Source of the DNA: Brachypodium distachyon
Taxonomy: Eukaryota; Streptophyta; Magnoliopsida; Poales; Poaceae
DNA length: 64,000 nucleotides
Assembly: GCF_000005505.3 (NCBI RefSeq)
Contig: NC_016134.3
Span: 15,978,624 to 16,042,623 of the forward strand
Direction of reading: 5' to 3'
The position numbers and the translations under genes are program-made. The notes below the pieces were generated by a model that ran no database searches, was not told where the DNA came from, and was given only the letters and a program-made list of their open reading frames with translations. This document shows positions 1-10,390 of the stretch, one piece after another (positions within the stretch are counted from its first letter, which is position 1; each line of letters starts with the position of its first letter).

Positions 1-705
1 CTGGTCCCCTGTCGTTGACTCGATGACGACTCCATCGCCCGCTCGTTGAAGACTGAACGCACCGTCGAAGTAGAGGACCCAGTAGTCCTCATCCAGCTTG
101 CCGGGCAGGCTGGTCTCTGGTTCACTTTCTTCTACGCCCGTGGAGGTCCATTCCGCAACGAAATCCGCCAAGGCCGTGCTCTTAATGCTCTTACAGTTGG
201 CGAAGTGGAGGTCGAACTCCGACAACTCCATCCTCCATTCGGCCACTCTCCCAGTGGCTTCACGGTTGGTGAGGGCTCGCTCAAGGCAAAACCCTGACAC
301 CACCGTGACGCAGTGCGCCTGAAAGTAGTGGCGCAGCTTGCGGGACGCAAGGAGAATCCCCAGAAGGAGCTTCTGCACTTGCGGGTACCTTGTCCGCGCG
401 TCGTGCAGCACCGTACTAACGAAGTACAGCGGGTGCTGCGCCAACCGCTTCCGCGGCGCCAAAGTCGTCGGCTCGGGGGTGGTTCCCGGGTCTGAGGAGG
501 TTGCCGGGGGCCGCTCCGCGCCCTGCCCCACAGCCACAGCCCCCGGGATGTCCTCCTCCCTTTCGGCGACTAGCACCGAGCTGACCACCTGGTCAGTCGC
601 CGCTAGGTAGAGTAGTAGCAGTTCGCCCGGCTTGGGGGCGACGAGGGCGGGCGGCGATCTCAAGTACCGCTTGAGTTCCTGGAACGCCGCCTCGGCCCCG
701 ATGGG
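1..705 (-). mobile_element. Ty3/gypsy pol fragment (end of reverse transcriptase, RNase H), truncated
   Basis: On the minus strand one frame stays open from about 705 to the window edge without a start codon. It reads AAFQELKRYL, then LLLYLAATDQVVSSVLV, PLYFVSTVLHDARTRYPQ, LLASRKLRHYFQAH and ATGRVAEWRMELSEF. These are the RT-RNase H connection and the start of the RNase H domain of plant Ty3/gypsy Pol. The catalytic RT part, which should lie at higher coordinates, is absent: similarity stops abruptly near 705. The remaining RNase H and integrase would lie to the left of the window. High GC and an unbroken frame suggest a fairly young relic. Family assignment is secure; lineage is not determined. 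Confidence 0.82.
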
Positions 706-2689
706 GCCACGCACCCTACGCCCGCCATGCGCCCGCGCGGCGCTGTTGACCTGCCTACTGGGCCCCACGCTTGGGGCGGGGGCGTGCGCCCGGGAACCCT
801 CTGCCCCGGCAAGTCGACCCCGGGAAGCGCCCGGGCCCAGCGCGCCCGGGAACCCCCCCGGGAAGCAGCTTCCCGGGCGGTGCCCAGGCGGGATTTTTCC
901 CAGAAGCACCGCAAGCCCCTTCCGGGCAGGTAGCTTGCTGGGCTGCTCACAGACGCTCCCCGGGGCGAAACCTCCCCGGGGACTTGGGAACGGGGCCAAC
1001 GCGTCCCGCAGCAGTGGTACCCCGGGTGCCACTGGTGCGACACCAGGCCGCGCCCACGCCGGTGCATGCCGTGCCTGCACCATGCATGCCCGCGTCGTTT
1101 CCTCGCTCGCGCAAGCCGCGCCCGCGCCATGCGCCTCCAGGCTGCGCCCACGCCGACGCCCTGCCACGCGCATACCATGCCTGCGCCGTGCATGCCCGCG
1201 TCGGTTCCTCGCCCGCGCCGGCTGCACCCGCGCCATGCGTGTCCAAGCTATGCCCACACCGTTACCCCGCCGACCATGCGAAGCACCCATGCCTTCGCCA
1301 CGCCAAGACGCACCAAAGGTGTTCGACCGTGTGCTCGCAAGGCTCGCCGGAAACCAAAAGGCATCAAAAGCTAGGCCGCAAAGCTCCCCTCACCTTCACA
1401 AGAGTAGGAAGGGCGCGGCCGGCGACGAGGATCTCCCGGGAGAATTTGGAGGCACGATCGGCACCTTGCTCCAAACGACCTCGGGCGTGCCCCGCGTCCC
1501 CACGAAGCCTCGGTGACGGAAAGCCTCCGCGGCTACGCCTCGGCAACCAACACGACCTCCGTCGTAGGAGAGAAGTGGCTAATGCCCCTGCGGAGCTCCC
1601 TACTACACCAAGCCCCCGAAGGAATGCCGGATTCCGCCAAACGCGTCTACAGCACCGGGCAAGCCAAACAAGTATGGTGTGAAGCTTCTCAGTGCCCAAG
1701 GTCTCCATTTTATAGGCCACCGGAGCCCCTAGGCGTCCGGGCCGGGCCAATGGTGCGGCGACACCTCGCCGTCCTTCTCACCAAGGAACAAGACAAAGGG
1801 GAGGGAAGAAATGGGAAGGGAAGCACCCCCTTTTCCCTAAAGGAAGATGGCCTAGCCAAAGGAGGGCGCCGCGCGCGCGGGTTCTGCGTCCTCGCCGCGC
1901 CGACGTCACCCCCGGTGACGATTTCCGACTGCAAAAGGCAAAGTGAGGATTGTTCGGTCCCCTCCCGTACGAAGGAAGACGATTGCCCAAGGCCGTCCGA
2001 TCTAGGGCACACCTCTGCCTGTGGCCGTCGGATCTCCCACTTATTCCCGAGCCGGTATCGGGCCTAGCTGGGCCGAGGCCCAACCGTGGCTCAAGAAGTC
2101 GGCCTGTTAAAAAAACAGATGAAGTGTGGCGCGCCCGAAGGCAGCCCACGCTCCGGCCCAGCCCGCGTCCGCGCACGCGCAAGGCCAGCCCGGCTGGCCC
2201 ATGCGGCCGACAAAGCTCAAGGAAAATTGCAAACTAGCCCAAGATTTCGGGAGAATTACCGATAAGACCTCGGAAATTTCGGGGAGGCCCGCAGGGCCCT
2301 TGATTTTTGCAAAAAAAAGTCCTCCGGGACACCGGATTTCTCACAGAGAGGCCCCTGTGGTCCCGGTTTTTACTAAAATACCCCCCGAAACTCGATTTCT
2401 CGCAAAGAAATTCGCCGTAGGCATGGAATTTCCCCGAAACGCCTCCAATGCTCCTATTCTATGCAGGAAAACCACCAAGTACCTTTGTCTCTCACAAGGG
2501 AGCCTGCCAAGGAATTTATCAAAGACGCCATCATAAATACAAGAACGAGAAAAAGGATCAAAAGTCTCGCATCGAAGGTTGACCCGAAGGCATTCTCAAT
2601 GCCTCCCTCTCAAGCGGACTACTGTTGTAGTAAAATAAAATCCTTATATGGGCAGGACCGTAAATTATACGTGACGATGACTAAGTCAA
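706..2689. other. GC-rich transposon-derived stretch without a supported gene
   Basis: Long overlapping frames here are composition artefacts of very GC-rich DNA (repeated CCCGGG and GCCCGCG words). I see no conserved protein motif. A CCTATAAAA box reads on the minus strand at 1708-1716, as expected inside an LTR promoter, so part of this region is probably LTR or leader of a minus-strand element. From about 2200 the sequence is AT-richer and carries short homopolymer runs. Boundaries are not resolved. Confidence 0.4.
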
Positions 2690-3520
2690 CATTTCCCAAG
2701 CATGAGTCAAGACGCCCACGTGGCGTAGTCAATCCTACGTGGCAAAGGAAGACAAGTGAACAAGTCAAGCCTCTCATGCCATGGTCAAAGTGTGGAATGA
2801 GCTAGAGTAGGGGACAAGAAATGTGTGGGGATGAGGCTTTTGGCCATGGACCAACCCCACTTTCCCGCTCATGTTGCACACAAAAGTTATAAACCAAGGA
2901 ACCACTTTTACCATTTTGTCCCCACTTTTCTCTCCCCAAGGATAGCCATGGTCTTTTGTCATGGACCCCTAAGCTATAAATGCGCCCCCATGGGGGCATG
3001 TATCATTCACTCTCATTTGAATAAACTCAAGGGGAGGGGGCTAGAGTGCTCCCTCTAAGGTTCGCTCTCGCGCGCCGCTCTCGACTGAAAGTCGATCGGC
3101 CTCGAGGAAGCCTTCCAGGGGACTCTAGTTTCGAAGCTTCGAGCTAACCTTGGTTGGCACGGATTCAAAGAAGAAGGGGTTGGGTTAGAGTTCCGAGGGT
3201 ATCCTAAGCTCGATACTTGGAAAGACGCGTTCGGTCCAAATACGAGACGGCCCCGACGAATCTCTTGCTAAAAGGTGCCTCGGGATGATCCGCTCGGCCC
3301 AAGGTCTTGGCTAACAACCTCCTCGATGCATTTCGTAACATAGGATTAAGTCACACCCGCCGGATCGACCGAACTATTCAAAAAATATCGACGTGTAAAC
3401 TTGTCCAAGTGTACGGCGACTTTCGCTATAAGGCCGGCGTACACGTCCTACCTTTATACCCGCAATTGTGCCATCGAGTATTGACACACCTTACTCTAAT
3501 TGTTATCTAATTGTTATCAA
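2690..3520 (+). mobile_element. LTR-like segment of a retrotransposon, plus orientation
   Basis: A TATAAAT box lies at 2975-2981, followed by a stretch ending in CAAGGGGAG and a GC-rich leader. The same landmarks, reverse-complemented, occur at about 26700-27290. These include the ATTCACT-TGAATAAA-TCAAGGGGAG block and the 3' motif GTCCAAGTGTACGRCGAC with CCGGCGTACAC. Two copies of the same LTR family in opposite orientation are therefore present. No gag or pol adjoins this copy, so it is a solo or truncated LTR. Exact ends are uncertain. Confidence 0.5.
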
Positions 3521-3866
3521 GAATAATAACAGTTATATTTGTTTACTTGGTTTAATGTATTGTATTTAGGAGACGTAAAGACGACGTTTTGCTGCTGCAG
3601 ACAATTGTAGGAATTATTTCAAAGTGAAAAGCTAGCTCACTCTGTTTACCATACATCATCTCAGCTCACATATAGCGACCGCGTAGCTACCCACATCAAC
3701 CCCTCACACACTAGTGAGTAGTGACACAGAGCTCGCTCTCCACGGACCACGGCCGGAGTGGCTTAATTAGAGAGCCACTACGTACAAACTGCCGCAATTT
3801 ATTCTTATCCACATGTACACATGCACGCAGATGTATATGCACGTGAAATGCACGAGGCGCGGCACG

Positions 3867-4349
3867 TTACACCTCGCTGAGGACAGCTCCGGCCACCGTG
3901 TCTCGTTCGCGCTCGTCGCCGCGGTCTCTGCCGCCGCCGCCGTGATGGGGGCGCTTCTTGCACTCCTGCATGCACTTCTCCTTCTGGTACCCGGGACCGA
4001 ACCGCTGCTGGCACCCCGCTCGGCACTTGTCGGCTGCCTGACGGTCGTCGCTGTAGAAGCTGCGGCTGCCCTCGTCGTCCTCCTCCTCCTGCTGTTTCTC
4101 GTCCTCGCCGCTGCCCCCGCCGCCGCACTGGCGTGCTTGCCTGCACTCGTGCATGCACTGGTCCTTCTTCCACTCGCAGTCCTTCTTGCACCACCGGCGA
4201 GCCTCCTTCGTGTCCTTCGAATCCCCCCCGCGGGAACCGGACTCCACCGCTTCCGCCGAGGCGACGGTAGCCAGGAGGAGAAATAAGAGCCCGGCGAGAA
4301 GGAGACACCACACGACGGCTGCACCACCCTTGCCCTTGGCACCGGCCAT
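3867..4349 (-). CDS. Small secreted CX3C (alpha-hairpinin / vicilin N-terminus-like) peptide, copy 1
   Basis: Encodes 160 residues. After MAGAKGKGG comes a hydrophobic stretch (AVVWCLLLAGLLFLLLATVA, about residues 10-30) that reads as a signal peptide. The mature part is charged and Gly/Glu-rich with two double-CX3C modules: CKKDCEWKKDQCMHEC (CX3C-X6-CX3C, about residues 54-69) and a second CX3C-X12-CX3C module starting CRAGCQQRF. This spacing is that of alpha-hairpinins, the antimicrobial or protease-inhibitor-like peptides cut from vicilin N-termini. No cupin domain follows, and the frame ends about 30 residues after the last Cys. The start is the ATG matching its paralogue at 31873-32481; a TATA box lies about 115 bp upstream. 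Role in seed or plant defence is inferred, not shown. Confidence 0.75.
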   Translation of the reverse strand: MAGAKGKGGAAVVWCLLLAGLLFLLLATVASAEAVESGSRGGDSKDTKEARRWCKKDCEWKKDQCMHECRQARQCGGGGSGEDEKQQEEEDDEGSRSFYSDDRQAADKCRAGCQQRFGPGYQKEKCMQECKKRPHHGGGGRDRGDERERDTVAGAVLSEV

Positions 4350-4464
4350 GGCTGCCTAGCTAGCTAGTTAGCTAGCTACAGAGTACAGAGATAAGATAAC
4401 ACGGCCGGGCGCGGTCAGGCAGATAAGTGTATGGCGAGGATTGCCATGGACGGGCGAGAGAGAG

Positions 4465-4472
4465 TATTTATG
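4465..4472 (-). promoter_or_regulatory. TATA box of CX3C gene copy 1
   Basis: CATAAATA on the minus strand, about 115 bp upstream of the ATG. The paralogous gene has CATAAATC at a similar distance (32578-32585). Confidence 0.5.
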
Positions 4473-4709
4473 CGCGGGAGCTCGGCGGGCCGGGGGGACG
4501 TCGTGGCCGCATGCAGCGATCCCACACGTCGTGCGGCCGGAGCTCGGTGTGACTTGGCAGGTAGTAGCGTGGCGAGCTTTCCAAGTGTGCTCGAGTGCGA
4601 CAACAGGACGAGTCGGTCGCAGGTGGGCTTGTTCTCGTTCAGCTGCGTGTCAGCGTGTGGCAGAAACCTCCTGGCATCTGTAAGAGGCCAGCCCAGTAGC
4701 CTAGCTACC

Positions 4710-4815
4710 GCGGGCCTGTCAATCTCTAGGCCCAGCACCAAACCCAGCAAATGAAACAAGACAAGCGGACGGAAGAAAAAAACGGCACGCACGGGATTCC
4801 GGAACAAATCGGGAG
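4710..4815. repeat. Dispersed cluster repeat, copy 1
   Basis: About 100 bp (GGCCTGTC...CCCAGCAC...CAGCAAATGAAA...CGGGAGTTC) found again at 20060-20175 and 28035-28195. It lies just upstream of CX3C gene copy 1 and marks blocks that were copied together with the small-gene cluster. Confidence 0.6.
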
Positions 4816-4821
4816 TTCATA

Positions 4822-5622
4822 TCTATCTATTACAATTACAATATATTAAATTAAAATAGGTGGTGATGGTGGACGTACTTGGTCGGTGTTGGTCGGTCAA
4901 TTTCGTTAAAATTTCAATCGATATGCCACTGCTCCTTATTTCCTTTCCCTCCCGTCTTATTCACGATTTCAGTAGCAGTTAAGGTTTAGATTTACTGAAA
5001 GTTATCGTACAGTCCAAATTTGTCACAACATAATACGAACAGTCCTAAAATAAATCAATCTTCTTAGCATGAAATCCAAAATTCTTCGTATCTATCAATC
5101 TCAGTATGGAAATCAATCCAATTGAAAAATCAATGTCAAGACTTCGCCTCCACCGGCTCGTACTTGATACACTTTTCGTTGTTCCGTAGCATCGCACGGA
5201 TTCTTTTGCTAGTTACAATATATTAAATTGGAATCGGTGGTGATGGGTGGGCACCGTTGGTCGGTGTTGGTCGGTCAACTTCGTTAAAATTACAATTAAT
5301 TTGCCATTGTCTCTTTTTTTTCCTCCCGCCTTATTCACGATTTCAGTAGCAGAAATTCTACGGTAAATTATCGTACGGTCCAAATTTGTCACAACATAAT
5401 ACGAACAGTTCTAAAATAAATCAATCTCCTTAGCATGAAATAAAAAATTCTTCGTATCCATCTCAGTATGGAAATCAATCGAACCCAAACAAAAAATCTC
5501 GGTATCAATCTCAGTATGAAAATCAATCCAATCGAAAAATCAATGTCCAGACTTCGCCTCCACCGGCTCGTGCTTGATACACTTTTCGTTGTTCCGTAGC
5601 ATCGCACGGGTTCTTTTGCTAG
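4822..5622 (+). mobile_element. Two tandem Helitron-like elements
   Basis: Two related units of about 391 and 410 bp stand head to tail. Each ends with a short hairpin (CCGT-N8-ACGG), a spacer of about ten bases and CTAG followed by T, at 5212 and 5622. The first unit starts TCTATC right after an A. A 5' TC, a 3' hairpin, CTRR and insertion between A and T are Helitron hallmarks. The units have no coding capacity, so they are non-autonomous. The second unit lacks a clear 5' TC, as expected from end-to-end insertion or tandem rolling-circle products. Confidence 0.6.
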
Positions 5623-5639
5623 TAAACATAATATATGGA

Positions 5640-5881
5640 TCCTAGTCCATATATTTCTGGATGACACAAGGCACTATCACACATAAACTTGAACAAAAAC
5701 CGATATATATGCATGGGGATGCATGATATGTGTGGATTAATATCAATGAATTCGTCTTTAAATGTTCTTGCTAATGATCATGGTTTCGTATCATATAACT
5801 TACATATTAATACAGTAATTCTTGGTCAAATGCTTGTCTTAACGAAACGAAATACGCCAACCTTTATGAAATAGAGGGAGT
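5640..5881. repeat. Stowaway-like MITE remnant
   Basis: The right end reads ...ATTTCATAAAGG in reverse and finishes with GAGGGAGTA, the terminal motif and TA target of Stowaway elements. The matching left terminus is not convincing. AT-rich, non-coding. Confidence 0.3.
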
Positions 5882-6180
5882 ATCATACAGTAAGAGGTAT
5901 GAAACCTGCCGATTTGTTTCACCCAAAAATCTGCAATCTCCCCAAAAATCATGCAGTATCTCCACGATTGGATCTACACAAGCGTACCTCATTTTTGTCT
6001 AAATTTTGGACATGCATGCATATCGTTTGGATAGGCCCAGATTAGATAAACTTGAATAAATCAGAACAATACTCGCAAAAAAATATCAGAACAAGAAAAA
6101 CGAAATAAAAAGATCTATTTTCTCAGCGCTTTAAAAAGGTCTATTATTTGTGAGTATTATTTAATTACTCCAAAAAATCT
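5882..6180. other. AT-rich spacer
   Basis: About 300 bp of AT-rich DNA with no reading frame or repeat I can support. Confidence 0.5.
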
Positions 6181-9143
6181 CTCCAGTGGCGGTCAAAAAA
6201 TGGGGTTGGTGGCGGTGATCACGCCCGCCACCAACTCTGCGTCACTGGAGATTTTGGCACCGGTGGCGGGTGAAATACCCGCCACTGCTGCTCCGAGATC
6301 ACCAATGGCAGGTAAAATACCCGCCACCGAAGACCCACAAACCGCCACTGTAAATCACTCCGGCACCACCCGAAAAGTGCGTGGAGTACATCAGTGGCGG
6401 GCGAAGTACCCGCCACTGGACATTTTCCCGTGGCGGTCTATGGCCACCGCCATTAGAACCTTTTCCGGTGGCGGTCGTGTCTAACCGTCACTGCTATGTG
6501 TTTAGTGGCGGTGGTTTTTAACCGCCACTGGTACTATTTTTTCCGGAAAAAAATAAATGAATTATTTGTACAAATAAATATTCCTGTAGAACAGAAATAG
6601 CAGGAATACAGCACATCACAGATAATACCAGGAATACAGCAGCACAATATACAACACCAAAGAAACATAAATAGCAACAAATATATTACAAAGTTTCACA
6701 CGAGTTAAACAATGAAGTCACATGCATGTGTATACAAAGTGTTTGAAAGAATGAGTCACAAATAAAAGTATTCCACACAATTTAGCCACTTTTGGCGACA
6801 ATCCCGCCGCCGTAGTAATCCCCGCTCGATTTGAGGACCTCCTTGTTGAGGATTTCGCCGATGTCCTTCTGGATCTCGTACACGAGAATTTCAGAGTCGT
6901 GCCCTAACTCGGCGTTGGCCAGAAACCAATTCCTCACTTCTTTGAAGCCAATCACCCCGTACCATTTCACCGCGTCACGATAGGCTGAGTCGATGACAAA
7001 TTTGATCGGCTCAAAGTAGCATTGTGGTTCATTCCCCTTGCGTCGCAGTGGATCAAAATATGTGACCCCTCCCATATCGAGGCAGATGGCGATTGTCACC
7101 CAATGGCCGCTGTTTCACAAAAGGACGCACATTGTATTAGCCAAATAATATAACAAGCAAGTCTTCCGACGGAAAAAGGTTTATGTATTCACACGAATTT
7201 AAAACAACTTACTATAGATGGTACAATATCATTACGAAACGGCGGTCTCTGTGCTTCAAGATGAATTGAGTGAGGTATTCAATCACCAACTTTTTACTTT
7301 CAGCCAACAATGGGTCTGGACCAAGCAAAGTTGCGTTGAAGAGAAGGGGGTCGGCGACGGCCATCCCATATAGGCCTCCCTCGTGTAGTGTACACACCAC
7401 AATCTTAATATGGCGTTGTCGAGGCACTTGCGGTTGAAGAGGTGAAACAAGTCGAGGGAGTCAATGCCAAAGCTAACGTCACTTTCTTTCTGGATTTCCC
7501 CCGTATTGGAGTTGAAGAAGCCATAATGCTTTGGCACTAGAACTCTGATTTCCAGATTCTAGAGGTCTGCGCCTGATGATGCCACATTCATGTATTTTTC
7601 ATAGAGCTCTTGCATCTCCCGTGGCAGGCGATACAGGTCATCCTGAGTCACCATCGGTTGTCCGGGGTGGAACAACAAAAAATGGGAGAATCGCCTGTCC
7701 ACGAAATAAGACCTATCAGGCAATCTATCTCCAACACGGGGGTGGGTGGGCATCTTCAGAATGGCTGGCCGCTCTTCCCAAATCCCTTATATCTGCGGCG
7801 CGGTCTTTGGTTGTCTTCCCGTAGAAGACGACTGTTTCCCCTCCTTGGAGGAGCCCTTGCTTGCCTTGCCGCCTGTCCCCCTTTTGTTTTTCTTGCGTCT
7901 TAGGAAATCGGAACTGTCCGGTTTCTGGGGGATCTGCATCCCAGCAGGGGCACTTAGACGGCTCTCCAATGGGGCCGATTATGCTGTGGCTCTCCGAGGG
8001 ACGGGTCTTGGTGCGGATGGCTTTGGGGCTTCGGGTTTGGCCTTGAATTCATCTGACCTGACCCACTCCTTGAACCTCTCCCAGTCCTCCTACGAGATCC
8101 CCTTCCAGTGCTTGTTTATCTCTGTCTTCCAGTCTTTGCCGATGAGTTTCCGGCGGTTAGGAGGAGGAAGGGAGAGGAAGAGGAAGGAGAAGGGGGGAGA
8201 GCTACCTTCCGGCCGCCGCCATCAAATTTTGGCAGGGCTCCGCAGCTGGTCCAGACAGATGCGCGAGTTCGACCAGCTGGGGCTCGCGTAGGGGTTATAT
8301 ATAGACAGGTCACCAGTGGCGGGTTTACGGATAAACCGCCACTAGTGACCTCCACCGGCGAGCGGAAAAATAAACCGCTAGTGGAGGCCTCACCAGTGGC
8401 GGGTAATATTAGACCCACCACCGGTGCTCTCCCACCGGTTTCCCCACTTTAGTCTCACCTCGCTAGTTTACAGGAGTTCCGACCAGCATAAAAGGGGTTC
8501 CGCCGCCCCACCTACCGGTGGTTACTACTCAGTGCTCAGTGCGTTCACTGTTCCGGTTGAGTTCTAAACGAGTGATCGGGCGGTGCTTAAGGGGTTCAGG
8601 GAAGGGCACTGAAACAGAGTAGTACCATCATTTATCGGGTGGTCTACTAGTGGCGGTTATTCTATTTGCCGGCCACTGGTGCTCTTGCGGTATGCAATTT
8701 TGAGGTTTAGTCCCACCTCGTTCTTTACGTACGGCCTTCCCGGCATAAAAAGGCTTCAGCTGCGCCTCTTATCGATCGTTGATACCTAGTCGTCAGTGTC
8801 TTCCCGTTCCGTTGGCGGAATATACTGACGGCTGGGTATTATGTATGGTGATCACTATCTGTGGCGGTTGTTTTGGACGCCCGCCATTGGTAGCTTTTAG
8901 GCTTTGCATGGGCAGCGCCAGTGGCGGTGGTTATCACGGCCACTGCTAATGGACCACCAGTGGCGGTGACTTTTTTCGGGACACTATTCACCACCACCGG
9001 TGGTGAGGCACCAGTGGCGGTGATAATCACCGCCACTTGTGGCCCTCGTGGATGCCTCGAGAGACCTCCAGTGGCGATGTGTTTTTTGGTCCGTTTCAAC
9101 CGCCATTGGAGAGGGATCACGGATGGGGTTTTCTACAGTAGTG
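6181..9143. mobile_element. CACTA (En/Spm-type) DNA transposon, non-autonomous
   Basis: Both flanks (about 6185-6540 and 8310-9120) are packed with short direct and inverted copies of CCAGTGGCGG / CCGCCACTGG, the dense subterminal repeat pattern of grass CACTA elements. The right end finishes CTACAGTAGTG at 9133-9143, the inverse of a CACTACTGTAG terminus. The left terminus is eroded: the inner CTCTCCAGTGGCGGT matches the right end, but the outermost CACTA is not readable. The interior encodes a decayed Ulp1-like protein on the minus strand. No TNP2-type transposase is visible, so movement would depend on another copy. Confidence 0.72.
6782..8160 (-). pseudogene. CACTA-associated Ulp1-like (C48) cysteine protease, broken
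   Basis: The minus-strand frames follow one another as a decayed gene. A segment WKTEINKHWKGIS then EDWERFKEWV (about 8150-8050) is interrupted by a stop. A Lys/Ser-rich linker follows (7969-7787), then LPREMQELYEKYMNVASSG (7753-7559). Next is the protease part ending RRFVMILYHL. A GT-AG intron near 7213-7116 joins that to GHWVTIAICLDM, which supplies the catalytic His of the Ulp1 fold, and TYFDP would supply the Asp. I do not see the usual Q-x5-CG catalytic-Cys segment before the C-terminal helix. Frameshifts and stops make it non-functional. CACTA elements of grasses commonly carry such an ORF beside the transposase; its role there is unclear. Confidence 0.62.
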
Positions 9144-9805
9144 GTTTTTTTTCATGTATAGCACAACAGCCGCAAAGGGCCGTTTATTTTTTCCGGAGGA
9201 AACCCGAAAGGTATCATGTGGTAACGTGGCAAAGGTTTATTTTTTTATGTCCAAGATTGAGCAACGTCAATTTTTTATGCAGTAATGTGGCAACCTGGTG
9301 AACTGGTTTTTTCTTAGCAGTATGCCAACAACGACACTATGGATTATCACTTGTCCCGTGCACCCGCAAAACAATCCCTTGAAACGGCATGCATGCCTAC
9401 AGTGTGCAATTTCTCTCCAGAAGTTCCCTTCAATTTACTGGTACATTTTTGTTCATCGCTGCACACGAAATTAGACCGAAATTAATCTTCAGGGGAGTTT
9501 AACTAGGAGCAAGAGAACAACAGTCCGACAAAAGGACACATGTAACTTGCTCGATCTCTCCAGTCCTTCTATACTATTTCTAATCATTCTAGTTCTTGGT
9601 ATACTGATTAATTAATTATTTTTTTGAGGGAATTGATTAATTAATTGGAATATGTGGCGATCCATTAAAAATTACCAGAGTCCGAAATGCTTTTGATCGA
9701 TCTCGGCGGTTCACTTCACACCATCTTCGTGTCGCGCGCATTAAGCAAGACCCGCCTGAATTAACCATCGAGGAAACAAACTCACACTAGTTGCATCCTC
9801 CGCAT
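9144..9805. other. Upstream region of LTP-like gene A
   Basis: No gene. From about 9330 the sequence is shared, inverted, with about 30200-29920 upstream of LTP-like gene B, and in part with 34850-35400 upstream of gene C (for example CCCTTGAAAC with GCATGC, and CATCGA-CAAACTCAC close to the TATA box). This is therefore a duplicated promoter. Confidence 0.6.
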
Positions 9806-9813
9806 TATAAATA
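9806..9813 (+). promoter_or_regulatory. TATA box of LTP-like gene A
   Basis: TATAAATA about 100 bp before the ATG, in a context (GCATTATAAATAG) repeated at 29909-29917 (minus) and 35405-35412 upstream of the two paralogues. Confidence 0.7.
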
Positions 9814-9913
9814 GACGGACTGGTGAACGCAGAAGTCAGAACCCACCCAATTAAACCTCACGAGCCACCACTCACTCATCTACACGTGCCCCTACCAAAG
9901 TCCAAAGCCAACC

Positions 9914-10390
9914 ATGGCGTCCTCCAAGGCCACCTGCACCGCGGCGCTCCTCCTCCTGCTCGCTGCCGCCGCCATCGCCACGCCTGCTGAAGCGTCGAAG
10001 AAGACCGCGTACTGGGACTCAGTGCCCGGCGGCCAGAAGATGCGGGCGGCGGCAGATCAGGACGCGGCGTCGACGTGCGTGGGTTCGCTGCTGGCGCTGA
10101 GCCCGTGCCTGTCCTTCTTCAGGGACGCCGGAACGTCCTCGGCGCCGGAGGGCTGCTGCGAGGGCCTGCGCGGCATCGTGGACGCCGACCAGGCGGTGTG
10201 CCTCTGCCACATCGTCAACCGCACGCTCCAGCGGGCCATCGGCGTCGACATCCCCGTCGACCGCGCCTTCGACCTCATCAGCGGCGTCTGCGGCATCGCG
10301 CTCGCGCCGCCGCAGGACTTCGCCGACACCTGCACCAGCAACCGCGCCGCTGTGCCGCCGCTCTACGCGTGCCCGGCGCCGTCCGCCTGA
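9914..10390 (+). CDS. 8-cysteine LTP / hydrophobic seed protein-like secreted protein, copy A
   Basis: Encodes 158 residues. A hydrophobic signal peptide (about residues 9-27, [19 protein letters not shown]) is followed by a short linker and an eight-cysteine domain: C55, C65, C81-C82, C96-x-C98, C126 and C140, i.e. C-Xn-C-Xn-CC-Xn-CXC-Xn-C-Xn-C. This is the prolamin-superfamily fold of lipid transfer proteins and bifunctional inhibitors. A ninth Cys lies in the C-terminal YACPAPSA. Such proteins are secreted and typically bind lipids or inhibit hydrolases; the exact ligand is unknown. A 3'UTR intron (about 10407-10489, GTAATT...GTGCAG) starts 16 bases after the stop codon. It is conserved in copies B and C. 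Copy B is roughly 90% identical by eye and lies in inverted orientation. Confidence 0.9.
   Translation: MASSKATCTAALLLLLAAAAIATPAEASKKTAYWDSVPGGQKMRAAADQDAASTCVGSLLALSPCLSFFRDAGTSSAPEGCCEGLRGIVDADQAVCLCHIVNRTLQRAIGVDIPVDRAFDLISGVCGIALAPPQDFADTCTSNRAAVPPLYACPAPSA

Noticed and set aside
632..1682. Long overlapping plus-strand frames of 294 and 303 codons
   Set aside because: Arg/Pro/Ala-rich translations without motifs in very GC-rich DNA; several frames are open at once, so this is composition, not a gene.
3867..4349. CX3C genes as 2S albumins or LTPs
   Set aside because: They lack CC and CXC pairs; cysteines come only in CX3C pairs, which points to the alpha-hairpinin / vicilin N-terminal type.
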